Shown one piece after another: positions 36,726 to 44,453 of a DNA stretch of 64,000 nt. How positions within the stretch are numbered: the first letter of the stretch is position 1; the number at the start of each line of letters is the position of its first letter. A model generated the notes under the pieces. That model ran no database searches and had not been told where the DNA came from. It saw only the letters and a program-made list of their open reading frames with translations. The DNA is from Lachnospiraceae bacterium MD329 (GTDB lineage Bacteria; Bacillota; Clostridia; UBA1381), in contig VIQV01000023.1 of assembly GCA_010206265.1 (NCBI GenBank), positions 62,001 through 126,000 of the forward strand. The letters are read 5' to 3'. Made by a program: the position numbers and the translations under genes.

Positions 36726-36734
36726 TATAGTATG
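36726..36734 (-). promoter_or_regulatory. Candidate mother-cell sigma -10 element (CATACTATA) for the spoVM pair
   Basis: On the minus strand CATACTATA fits CATAnnnTA (sigma-K) and seven of eight positions of CATACAnT (sigma-E). An AC dinucleotide is 16 bp upstream. The implied +1 near 36721 gives a leader of about 58 nt before the 54-residue gene. The same nine bases occur before yunB. Confidence 0.55.
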
Positions 36735-36788
36735 CAAACCCTTAAAAGGTGTGATTAAGTTAGGGAATTTATTTTGATTTAAACGTAC

Positions 36789-36817
36789 TTGACACAGCAA
36801 GAATTTAATGGTATATT
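36789..36817 (+). promoter_or_regulatory. Sigma-A promoter for the nfeD-SPFH operon
   Basis: Perfect TTGACA (36789-36794) and TATATT (36812-36817), 17-bp spacer, 22 nt before the start codon. Confidence 0.7.
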
Positions 36818-36839
36818 TAAAATAGAGGAGGTTATTGTT

Positions 36840-37280
36840 ATGATAGATGTATCTCTATGGATATGGATTGTCGGAATAATTGCTTTTGTTGTTCTTGAGG
36901 CAGTAACATATCAGCTTGTCAGCATATGGTTTGCTGTAGGAGCAGTCGGCGGACTTATTGCCGAAATTCTCGGAGCACGTTTTAATATTCAAATGTCGGT
37001 GTTCCTTGCAATATCGGTTATTCTTCTGTTATGTCTGCGTCCAATCTCAAAAAGGCTTATAAAAACCAAAAATGAGCGTACAAATGTGGATAGTTTAATT
37101 GGAGAAGATGTGCTTATAACCAAAGAGGTAAATAACCGAGAGGGAACAGGTGAAGGGAAGGTAAACGGTATGATTTGGTCATTAAAAAGCGTTGATGATA
37201 CTGTCATTCCCGCAAACGAAACTGCAACAGTTGAGTACGTTAAAGGCGTAAAGCTTGCAGTAAAAAGAAAAGGAGAATAA
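36840..37280 (+). CDS. NfeD family membrane protein
   Basis: A 146-residue short NfeD protein: two or three membrane helices in residues 5-75 (WIWIVGIIAFVVLEAVTYQL) and a C-terminal OB-fold (about 82-146) with SLIGEDVLITKEVNNREGTG and GMIWSLKSVDD. Short NfeD proteins are partners of SPFH/flotillin-type proteins and their genes are usually adjacent, as here. GGAGG is 8 nt upstream of the ATG at 36840. An upstream TTG in frame at 36789 is part of the promoter -35 and cannot be the start. The SPFH gene begins 2 nt after the stop. Confidence 0.88.
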   Translation: MIDVSLWIWIVGIIAFVVLEAVTYQLVSIWFAVGAVGGLIAEILGARFNIQMSVFLAISVILLLCLRPISKRLIKTKNERTNVDSLIGEDVLITKEVNNREGTGEGKVNGMIWSLKSVDDTVIPANETATVEYVKGVKLAVKRKGE

Positions 37281-37282
37281 TT

Positions 37283-38170
37283 ATGCCGATAGCAATTATA
37301 ATCGTATTACTTATAGTTTTAATAATCTTAATCTCAAATATCAAAATAGTTCCGCAGGCTTATTCATATATAATTGAACGTTTCGGCGGCTATCATACGA
37401 CTTGGGGAGTAGGACTTCATTTTAAAATTCCGTTTGTTGACAGAATTGCAAAAAAAGTAAATTTGAAGGAACACGTTGTTGACTTTCCGCCTCAGCCTGT
37501 TATTACAAAGGATAATGTAACAATGCAGATTGATACTGTTGTTTATTATCAGATAACGGACCCTAAACTGTTCGCGTACGGTGTTGAACGTCCAATGATG
37601 GCTATTGAAAATCTTACTGCCACAACACTGAGAAACATTATTGGTGATTTGGAACTTGATGAAACATTGACTTCACGTGATACTGTTAATACAAAAATGC
37701 GTTCAATTCTTGATGAGGCAACAGACCCTTGGGGTATTAAGATTAACAGAGTTGAGCTTAAAAATATTATGCCGCCAAAAGAAATTCAAGACGCTATGGA
37801 ACGTCAGATGAAGGCTGAAAGAGAACGCCGTGAGAGTATTTTGAAGGCAGAGGGTGAAAAGAAATCAGCGATTCTTTTGGCAGAAGGTGAAAAAGAATCG
37901 GCGATTCTCCGCGCAGAGGCAAAGAAACAATCGGCAATACGCGAGGCAGAAGGTCAGGCAGAGGCTATTATAACGGTTAGAACTGCTGTTGCAGAGGGTA
38001 TTAAAAAGATTAACGAGGCTGCTCCGTCTAACGAATATATTGCAATAAAATCACTTGAAAGCTTTGAAAAAGCTGCTGACGGTAAGGCTACAAAAATTAT
38101 TATACCGTCTGAAATACAGTCGCTTGCAGGGCTTGCCTCTTCACTGAAAGAAATTATAAAGAATGATTAA
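37283..38170 (+). CDS. SPFH-domain (stomatin/paraslipin-like) membrane protein
   Basis: A 295-residue protein with a single N-terminal membrane helix (residues 2-18), an SPFH/band-7 domain (about 19-185, with AYSYIIERFGGYHTTWGVGLHF and PPKEIQDAMERQMKAERERR, both shortened by family convention) and a helical, A/E-rich C-terminal stretch (KAEGEKKSAILLAEGEKESA) that drives oligomerisation. Such proteins form ring-like membrane scaffolds and pair with NfeD. It is translationally close to nfeD (2-nt gap, GGAG upstream). It ends at a bidirectional terminator. Confidence 0.92.
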   Translation: MPIAIIIVLLIVLIILISNIKIVPQAYSYIIERFGGYHTTWGVGLHFKIPFVDRIAKKVNLKEHVVDFPPQPVITKDNVTMQIDTVVYYQITDPKLFAYGVERPMMAIENLTATTLRNIIGDLELDETLTSRDTVNTKMRSILDEATDPWGIKINRVELKNIMPPKEIQDAMERQMKAERERRESILKAEGEKKSAILLAEGEKESAILRAEAKKQSAIREAEGQAEAIITVRTAVAEGIKKINEAAPSNEYIAIKSLESFEKAADGKATKIIIPSEIQSLAGLASSLKEIIKND

Positions 38171-38172
38171 TA

Positions 38173-38206
38173 AAAAAAACTCCCGATTATGATTCGGGAG
38201 TTTTTT
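38173..38206. terminator. Bidirectional terminator; stop codon of the leftward gene in its loop
   Basis: ACTCCCGA (38079-type core at 38179-38186) pairs with TCGGGAGT (38194-38201) and the stem is extended by A/T runs on both sides. The 7-nt loop (38187-38193) starts with TTA, the stop codon of the leftward small gene. Confidence 0.92.
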
Positions 38207-38486
38207 GCTGTATATGAACACGCTCATAATCAAATGAAAGATGCTTTAAAATTTTACTGATTTCATCATTTCCGCTTTTGTCTATTATAACAATGTCGCT
38301 TGCCGGATTTGCGGCAAGCGCGTGACGGACTGCATTTTCAACACCGTCGGCATTGTCGTTGATTTCCAGTACAACCTGTGAACCTATGTTGTTTTTCAGT
38401 ATAAGTGACGTTAGTTCTTTGACAATACAATAAATTCCGATTACGCTTAATGTCATAATTGACAGCAAAAGATACATATTGAGCAT
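38187..38486 (-). CDS. Small membrane-anchored protein of unknown function
   Basis: A 99-residue protein with one hydrophobic helix (about residues 4-24, YLLLSIMTLSVIGIYCIV) and a soluble alpha/beta segment (VVLEINDNADGVENAVRHAL, then SDIVIIDKSGND). The soluble part is outside or inside depending on topology, which cannot be decided here. GGAGGTG is about 5 nt upstream of the ATG. I do not recognise the family. It is divergent from aconitase, and its stop codon lies in the shared terminator loop. Confidence 0.7.
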   Translation of the reverse strand: MLNMYLLLSIMTLSVIGIYCIVKELTSLILKNNIGSQVVLEINDNADGVENAVRHALAANPASDIVIIDKSGNDEISKILKHLSFDYERVHIQQKTPES

Positions 38487-38544
38487 TTATCACACCTCCG
38501 TTTCGGTAATTATCCACTAATTTAATATATGCTTAACATATTGG

Positions 38545-38563
38545 TTGTGTTATCGCTTGACAA
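38545..38563 (+). promoter_or_regulatory. Imperfect dyad over the aconitase -35, possible Rex site
   Basis: TTGTGTT-ATCGC-TTGACAA resembles the Rex operator pattern TTGTTAA-n4-TTAACAA, with a one-base longer centre and two mismatches. It covers the -35 element, a good place for a repressor, and rex is the next gene. Inference only. Confidence 0.3.
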
Positions 38564-38585
38564 ATCGGGACTAATTGTATAAAAT
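38557..38585 (+). promoter_or_regulatory. Sigma-A promoter for the aconitase-rex operon
   Basis: Perfect TTGACA (38557-38562), 17-bp spacer, TAAAAT (38580-38585), about 47 nt before the start codon. Confidence 0.7.
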
Positions 38586-38632
38586 ATAGTAGTATATTAT
38601 TACTTTACAGAGATATTATTGGAGGGATTATT

Positions 38633-40564
38633 ATGGGACAGACTTTAACAGAAAAAATTTTATCGGCTCATCTTGTTGAGGGTGAAATGATAAAAGGTTC
38701 TGAAATCGGTATAAGAATTGATCAGACGCTTACGCAAGATGCTACAGGAACAATGGCGTATCTTGAATTTGAGGCAATGGGAGTGCCGAGAGTAAAAACG
38801 GAACGTTCTGTTGCATACATTGACCACAACACACTTCAGAGCGGATTTGAAAATGCCGACGACCATAGATTTATAGGAAGTGTCTGCAAAAAGCACGGTA
38901 TTTATTTTTCAAGACCGGGTAACGGTATCTGCCATCAGGTACATCTTGAACGTTTCGGAATTCCAGGTAAAACGCTTATAGGTTCCGACAGTCATACTCC
39001 TACAGGCGGAGGAATAGGAATGATTGCAATTGGAGCCGGCGGTATGGACGTTGCAGTAGCAATGGGCGGAGGTACATATTATATTACCTGTCCAAAGGTT
39101 GTAAAAGTAAATCTTACAGGCGCACTTCGTCCGTGGGTAGCGGCAAAAGATGTTATTCTTGAAGTGTTAAAGCGATTGTCTGTAAAGGGTGGTGTAGGAA
39201 AAGTTATCGAATACTGTGGTGACGGAGTAAAGACACTTTCGGTACCTGAACGTGCTACTATTACCAATATGGGCGCAGAGCTTGGTGCAACAACCTCAAT
39301 ATTCCCTTCAGACGAAATAACACGCGAATTTTTAAAGGCACAGGGAAGAGAACAAGACTATACACCGCTTGCTGCCGATAGTGACGCGGTATATGACGAA
39401 ATAGTTGAAATAAATCTAAGTGAGCTTGAACCACTCGCAGCCTGTCCTCATTCTCCTGATAATATTAAGTCAATAAAAGAACTTGAGGGTCAGAAAATAG
39501 ATCAGGTTTGTATAGGTTCTTGTACAAATTCATCACTTCTTGATATGATGAAGGTTGCACATATATTAAAGGGAAAAACTGTACACCCTGACGTTTCACT
39601 TGCTATTGCTCCGGGTTCAAAGCAGGTTCTTAATATGCTCGCAAATAACGGTGCACTGGCAATAATGATTGACGCAGGAGCAAGAATATTGGAAAGCGCT
39701 TGCGGACCGTGTATAGGTATGGGACAGTCGCCTAATTCAAAGGGAATTTCACTGCGTACATTTAACAGAAACTTTGAAGGCAGAAGCGGCACAAAGGACG
39801 GTCAAATTTATCTTGTATCGCCTGAAACCGCTGCAGTTTCGGCACTTACAGGTGTATTTACTGACCCGACAACCCTTGGTAAAATGCCTAATATAAAACT
39901 TCCTAAAAAGTTTACAATTAACGACAATATGATAGCCGCTCCTGTACCTGCGGAAGATATGGACAGCGTAGAAGTATTAAGAGGCCCTAATATTAAGCCG
40001 TTTCCTGTATCACAGCCTCTTGCGGATACAATAAATGCAGGTGTGAGTCTTAAAGTTGGCGATAATATTACTACCGACCATATTATGCCGGCAGGCGCAA
40101 AAATTCTGCCGCTGCGTTCAAATATTCCAAAAATATCAGAGTATTGTTTTGCAGTATGTGACGAAAAGTTCCACGACAGAGCGCTTGAAATGGGTAAAAG
40201 CATTATTATCGGCGGTTCAAACTACGGACAGGGTTCATCAAGAGAACACGCTGCGCTTGCACCTTTATATCTTGGCGTTAAAGCGGTAATTACAAAATCA
40301 TTTGCAAGAATACATATGGCAAATTTGGTTAATGCAGGTATTATTCCTATGACTTTTGCCAATGAAAACGATTATGATAAAATTGACCAGAATGATGAAT
40401 TAAAGATTGAAAATGTTAAGGAACAGCTTTCATCAGGCAATACTGTAAATGTAACAAACATAACAAAAGGCTTTGATTTTGAAGTGAATGTTGAAGTATC
40501 TGCACGTCAGAAAGAAATGCTTTATGCTGGCGGACTTCTTAACTATACAAAACAAAACGCGTAA
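38633..40564 (+). CDS. Aconitate hydratase
   Basis: A [4Fe-4S] enzyme isomerising citrate and isocitrate. The 643-residue protein has the shorter, mitochondrial-like/IPM-isomerase-related layout. The cluster cysteines are C297 (GSCTNSS), C357 and C360 (SACGPCIGMG). GSDSHTPTGGGIGM near residue 122 and NYGQGSSREHAALAPLYLG near 524 are substrate-site motifs. The swivel domain is C-terminal. GGAGG precedes the ATG. rex follows after 24 nt, so the two are likely one operon, linking the step before 2-oxoglutarate with redox sensing. Confidence 0.95.
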   Translation: MGQTLTEKILSAHLVEGEMIKGSEIGIRIDQTLTQDATGTMAYLEFEAMGVPRVKTERSVAYIDHNTLQSGFENADDHRFIGSVCKKHGIYFSRPGNGICHQVHLERFGIPGKTLIGSDSHTPTGGGIGMIAIGAGGMDVAVAMGGGTYYITCPKVVKVNLTGALRPWVAAKDVILEVLKRLSVKGGVGKVIEYCGDGVKTLSVPERATITNMGAELGATTSIFPSDEITREFLKAQGREQDYTPLAADSDAVYDEIVEINLSELEPLAACPHSPDNIKSIKELEGQKIDQVCIGSCTNSSLLDMMKVAHILKGKTVHPDVSLAIAPGSKQVLNMLANNGALAIMIDAGARILESACGPCIGMGQSPNSKGISLRTFNRNFEGRSGTKDGQIYLVSPETAAVSALTGVFTDPTTLGKMPNIKLPKKFTINDNMIAAPVPAEDMDSVEVLRGPNIKPFPVSQPLADTINAGVSLKVGDNITTDHIMPAGAKILPLRSNIPKISEYCFAVCDEKFHDRALEMGKSIIIGGSNYGQGSSREHAALAPLYLGVKAVITKSFARIHMANLVNAGIIPMTFANENDYDKIDQNDELKIENVKEQLSSGNTVNVTNITKGFDFEVNVEVSARQKEMLYAGGLLNYTKQNA

Positions 40565-40588
40565 TATAAACGAGAGGTTTTTAATACA

Positions 40589-41230
40589 ATGAACGAGAAT
40601 GCGAAAAAAGTACCGTCCGTTGTGATTAAGCGTCTTCCGAGGTATTACAGATACCTCGGAGAGCTTATAAAACAGGACGTTAAACGTATTTCTTCAAATG
40701 CGTTAAGCAAAAAAATGAATGTTACTGCCTCGCAGATACGTCAGGATTTCAATTATTTCGGCGGTTTCGGTCAGCAGGGATACGGTTATAATGTAGAACA
40801 TCTGTATAATGAAATAGGTGATATTTTAGGTCTTAACGACGGTGATACAACAGTTATAATCGGAGCGGGAAATCTGGGCAGAGCTTTGGCAAATCATAAC
40901 GCGTTTGAAAAACGCGGATTTCGTCTTGTAGGAATTTTTGATAATGACGAAAATGTTATTGGAACTTTGATAAACGGTATTGAAGTTATGTCTGTTAATT
41001 CGCTTGAGTCGTTTTTGCAGCAACACCGTGTTGATATAGGTATTCTTACAGTACCTAAATCGGCTGTATTTGATACGGCTGAAAGGCTTGTAAAATGCGG
41101 AGTTAAGGGGCTTTTAAATTTCGCTTATACTGAGCTTAATTTCGATAAGAATGTGGCAGTGGAAAATGTACATTTGTCCGACCCTCTTATGACATTATCA
41201 TATAAGATTAAGCAAAATAACAGGGAATAG
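40589..41230 (+). CDS. rex: Redox-sensing transcriptional repressor Rex
   Basis: Rex binds DNA when NAD+ is high and releases it when NADH rises, derepressing fermentation and reductive pathways. The 213-residue protein has the N-terminal winged helix (VVIKRLPRYYRYLGEL, SNALSKKMNVTASQIRQDF, FGGFGQQGYGYNV) and a Rossmann domain with IIGAGNLGRALANH near residue 91 and GIFDND near 115. The C-terminal domain-swap helix is present. It lies between aconitase and a P-loop/Asp23 fusion gene. A dyad in front of aconitase could be its own target. Confidence 0.96.
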   Translation: MNENAKKVPSVVIKRLPRYYRYLGELIKQDVKRISSNALSKKMNVTASQIRQDFNYFGGFGQQGYGYNVEHLYNEIGDILGLNDGDTTVIIGAGNLGRALANHNAFEKRGFRLVGIFDNDENVIGTLINGIEVMSVNSLESFLQQHRVDIGILTVPKSAVFDTAERLVKCGVKGLLNFAYTELNFDKNVAVENVHLSDPLMTLSYKIKQNNRE

Positions 41231-41243
41231 TCAGGTGGATATA

Positions 41244-42059
41244 ATGAAAGTAATTGCATTTGTCGGTCCGAGCGGCACAGGTAAAAGCTACAGAAGCGTT
41301 ATGGTATCGCAGAAATACGGCGCTGACGCTATAATTGACGATGGACTTTTAATTTCTCACGGTAAAGTTATTGCAGGAAGTTCTGCAAAGCGTGAGCCTA
41401 CAAAAATTGCGTCAGTAAAACACGCTCTTTTTATGCGCTCACATCAGTCGGAAGAAATTCGCATAGCATTAAAAAAACACAATGTAAAATGTCTGATGAT
41501 TCTTGGTACATCTGACGGTATGGTGCATAAAATTGCGCGTAATCTCGGAGTGGGAAATATAGAGGAAATCATACGGATTGAAGATGTTGCAACTCCTGAA
41601 GAAATGCAGATGGCATTGCGTATGCGGAGAGTTGAAGGTAAACACGTTATTCCCGTACCGACATTTGAAATAAAAAAAGAATTTTCAGGATTTTTTATCC
41701 ACCCTCTAAGACGATTTCAGAAAAATCTCGATTCTGAAATACCTACCGCAGCAGCTGATAAATCAATAGTACGTCCGACTTTTAGTTATATGGGCGATTA
41801 TGTTATTTCGGACAACGTAATTAACGAAATTGCAATACACGAGGCAGGTAAAATTGACGGACTGATAAAAGTACAAAATATAAATCTTAGAAAAACAAAA
41901 CATGGCGTACATATAGATATGACTGTAATTCTTCGTTATGGCTGTAATGTGTTTGACGTATGCCGTACTATACAATATGCAGTTAGAAATAATGTTGAAA
42001 GATACACGTCAGTAAATGCAAGACGGGTAAATATAATGATTAGAAATCTAAGAAAATAG
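41244..42059 (+). CDS. P-loop ATPase fused to an Asp23/YloU-like domain
   Basis: A 271-residue protein with an intact Walker A at the N-terminus (VGPSGTGKSYRS, residues 8-18) and a P-loop domain to about residue 145 that resembles small kinases. The C-terminal part (about 178-271) resembles Asp23/Gls24/YloU: DYVISDNVINEIAIHEAGK, GLIKVQNINL and a strand with VILRYGCNVFDVCRTIQYAV. Asp23 proteins associate with envelope stress and membrane scaffolds; the fusion's function is unknown. ATG 41244 has AGGTGG 5 nt upstream; GTG 41235 is inside that site. It follows rex by 13 nt. Confidence 0.78.
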   Translation: MKVIAFVGPSGTGKSYRSVMVSQKYGADAIIDDGLLISHGKVIAGSSAKREPTKIASVKHALFMRSHQSEEIRIALKKHNVKCLMILGTSDGMVHKIARNLGVGNIEEIIRIEDVATPEEMQMALRMRRVEGKHVIPVPTFEIKKEFSGFFIHPLRRFQKNLDSEIPTAAADKSIVRPTFSYMGDYVISDNVINEIAIHEAGKIDGLIKVQNINLRKTKHGVHIDMTVILRYGCNVFDVCRTIQYAVRNNVERYTSVNARRVNIMIRNLRK

Positions 42060-42085
42060 GCTGTTTGGATTTATTCGGACAGCCT
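42058..42085 (+). terminator. Weak hairpin between the P-loop/Asp23 gene and uvrB
   Basis: AGGCTGTTTG (42058-42067) pairs with CGGACAGCCT (42076-42085) with two G-U pairs and an 8-nt loop. No real T-run follows, so termination may be partial. Confidence 0.5.
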
Positions 42086-42107
42086 GCTTAATTAAGAGGA
42101 TAACCGT

Positions 42108-44066
42108 ATGAATAAATTTGAACTTGTATCAGAATTTACACCGCAGGGCGACCAGCCAAAGGCAATTCAAACTCTCGTAGACGGAGTGAATAAAGGCGAA
42201 AAATTTCAGACACTTCTCGGAGTAACAGGATCGGGAAAAACTTTTACTATGGCAAACGTAATTGCACAGGTAAATAAACCAACAATAGTCCTTGCACACA
42301 ATAAAACGCTTGCCGCTCAGTTATGCAGTGAATTTAAAGAGTTTTTTCCAAATAACTGTGTTGAATTTTTTGTATCGTATTATGATTATTATCAGCCTGA
42401 GGCATATATTCCTCAAACAGACACATTTATTGAAAAAAATGCTCTTACAAATGAAGAGATTGATAAGCTTCGTCACAGTGCCACATTCGCATTGTTGGAA
42501 CGTAAAGACGTTATAATAGTTGCAAGTGTATCGTGTATTTATGGCTTGGGTGACCCTGAAGATTATAAAAATTTAATGCTGTCGCTCAGAGTGGGAATGG
42601 AAAAGGACAGAGATGAACTGTTAAAAAAGCTTGTGGCTATGCAATACGAACGAAACGATTTGAATTTTGTCAGAAATAAATTCAGGGTACGCGGAGATGT
42701 TGTAGAGATATTTCCGTCTAATAACGGTGAGAATGCTATACGAGTTGAGTTTTTTGGCGACGAAATAGAACGTATATGTGAAGTTAATGTTGTGACGGGA
42801 GAAATAATTGGTATACGTCAGCACGCTGTAATTTCGCCTGCGTCGCATTATGTTACGACTAATGAAAAAATGCTTGTCGCAATGGCAGGAATTGAGGCAG
42901 AAATGCGTGAACAGGTGCGTTATTTTAAAGAGCGCGACCTTTTGATAGAAGCACAGCGCATTGAGCAACGTACTTTATATGACCTTGAAATGATGCAGGA
43001 GATTGGTTTCTGTCAGGGTATAGAGAATTATTCACGTCATATAAGCGGACGTGAACCCGGCAGTGCGCCGTATACGCTGCTGGATTATTTTCCTGAGGAC
43101 TATTTAATGATAATTGATGAATCCCACGTTACAGTGCCACAAGTAAGAGGTATGTACAACGGCGACAGGGCACGAAAGGAAACTCTTATCCGATTCGGAT
43201 TCAGACTTCCAAGCGCCGCCGATAACAGACCTCTAAAATTTGAAGAATTTGAGTCGCGTCTTAATCAAGTTATTTTCACAAGCGCGACACCTGCTGACTA
43301 TGAAAAGGAACATTCCGATATAATTGCAGAGCAGGTAATACGTCCTACAGGTCTATTAGACCCTGAAATATTTATTAAACCAACAGAGCACCAAATTGAC
43401 GATTTAATCGGTGAAATAAATAAACGAACAGAAAAAGGATTCAGAACACTTGTGACAACGCTTACAAAGCGTATGGCGGAGGATTTAACAGACTATCTGA
43501 CGGGAATAGGTATTCGTGTGAGATATATGCATTCAGACATATCAACAATTGAACGAACTGAAATTATTAAGGATTTGAGAACAGGCGAATTTGATGTTCT
43601 TGTCGGAATAAACCTTTTAAGAGAAGGTCTTGATATTCCTGAAGTGGCTCTTGTTGCGATACTTGACGCTGACAAAGAAGGCTTTTTAAGAAGTGAAATG
43701 TCGCTTATTCAGACGATAGGACGAGCTGCGCGTAACAGTGAAGGACAAGTAATAATGTATGCAGATACAATTACACGCTCAATGAAAAAAGCTATAGATG
43801 AAACCGAACGCCGAAGAAAATTACAGCAGGAATTTAATGCTGAACACGGTATTATACCTCGTACTATTAAAAAAGAAGTCAGAGATATAATAGAGTCATT
43901 AAAACCTGTTGAATCAGAAGAAAGTACGGAAACAATTATAAATTACGAAAAGGAAATAGCTGAATTGGAGGCTAAAATGATAAAAGCGGCTGAAAACCTT
44001 GAATTTGAGGAGGCTGCCGTACTGCGTGACAGAATACGCAAATTGGAAAAGGAAATGAGTGAATAA
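42108..44066 (+). CDS. uvrB: UvrABC excinuclease subunit B
   Basis: Damage-verifying helicase of nucleotide excision repair. The 652-residue length is standard. Walker A GVTGSGKT is at residues 38-45, the beta-hairpin region [20 protein letters not shown] near 92-111, DEAD-like [11 protein letters not shown] near 337, motif V/VI with [16 protein letters not shown] and QTIGRAARN, and the C-terminal UVR motif ([20 protein letters not shown]) that binds UvrC. No LexA-like GAAC-n4-GTTC box is visible upstream. The next gene starts 2 nt after the stop. Confidence 0.97.
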   Translation: MNKFELVSEFTPQGDQPKAIQTLVDGVNKGEKFQTLLGVTGSGKTFTMANVIAQVNKPTIVLAHNKTLAAQLCSEFKEFFPNNCVEFFVSYYDYYQPEAYIPQTDTFIEKNALTNEEIDKLRHSATFALLERKDVIIVASVSCIYGLGDPEDYKNLMLSLRVGMEKDRDELLKKLVAMQYERNDLNFVRNKFRVRGDVVEIFPSNNGENAIRVEFFGDEIERICEVNVVTGEIIGIRQHAVISPASHYVTTNEKMLVAMAGIEAEMREQVRYFKERDLLIEAQRIEQRTLYDLEMMQEIGFCQGIENYSRHISGREPGSAPYTLLDYFPEDYLMIIDESHVTVPQVRGMYNGDRARKETLIRFGFRLPSAADNRPLKFEEFESRLNQVIFTSATPADYEKEHSDIIAEQVIRPTGLLDPEIFIKPTEHQIDDLIGEINKRTEKGFRTLVTTLTKRMAEDLTDYLTGIGIRVRYMHSDISTIERTEIIKDLRTGEFDVLVGINLLREGLDIPEVALVAILDADKEGFLRSEMSLIQTIGRAARNSEGQVIMYADTITRSMKKAIDETERRRKLQQEFNAEHGIIPRTIKKEVRDIIESLKPVESEESTETIINYEKEIAELEAKMIKAAENLEFEEAAVLRDRIRKLEKEMSE

Positions 44067-44068
44067 TA

Positions 44069-44449
44069 ATGACAGACGAACAGACAAATTACATTGTAAA
44101 TATTGTGTCAGAGAATATTTTAACGCCTATTATATATATGCTTGAACAGGAAGATTCTATTGATTTAATTTGTTTTTGTGACAGAAAAATCACGGCTCAG
44201 GTATTATATAATGCAGAATTTAAAATAAGTGAAATCACAGGAAAACACACAGAAATTCTTGATATACGCGAATTCAGTGAATTTGAACGTCTTGATATTA
44301 TCAGCCGAGCAAAACTGATTCACGCAGAATATCCTATGGTTGAACAAATTTTTGCACAGTCAATGGCGGCAGATTTAAAAATAGTGATGGAGGAGAGGAA
44401 AAGCATACTGGAACGGTACAAGGCTTCGGGGACGTGCTTTTTACAATAA
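44069..44449 (+). CDS. Uncharacterised protein between uvrB and uvrA
   Basis: A 126-residue soluble, acidic protein without cysteine motifs, membrane helices or a visible nucleotide-binding loop. The segment [21 protein letters not shown] followed by [13 protein letters not shown] resembles the C-terminal helices of small nucleotidyltransferase-fold proteins, but the catalytic G-S and D-x-D residues are not seen, so this similarity is weak. It begins 2 nt after uvrB and ends 4 nt before uvrA, so all three must be co-transcribed. A role in repair is inferred only from position. Confidence 0.75.
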   Translation: MTDEQTNYIVNIVSENILTPIIYMLEQEDSIDLICFCDRKITAQVLYNAEFKISEITGKHTEILDIREFSEFERLDIISRAKLIHAEYPMVEQIFAQSMAADLKIVMEERKSILERYKASGTCFLQ

Positions 44450-44453
44450 AATT

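Noticed and set aside
36789-36839. Upstream in-frame TTG as the nfeD start
   Set aside because: The TTG is the first part of the promoter's TTGACA -35, so it lies before the transcription start; the ATG at 36840 has a good ribosome site.
38507-38515. TTATCCACT, close to a DnaA box
   Set aside because: A single near-match in an AT-rich gap with no cluster, no dnaA/dnaN and no origin features.
42086-42107. LexA/SOS box in front of uvrB
   Set aside because: No GAAC-n4-GTTC-like palindrome is visible in the gap or nearby.
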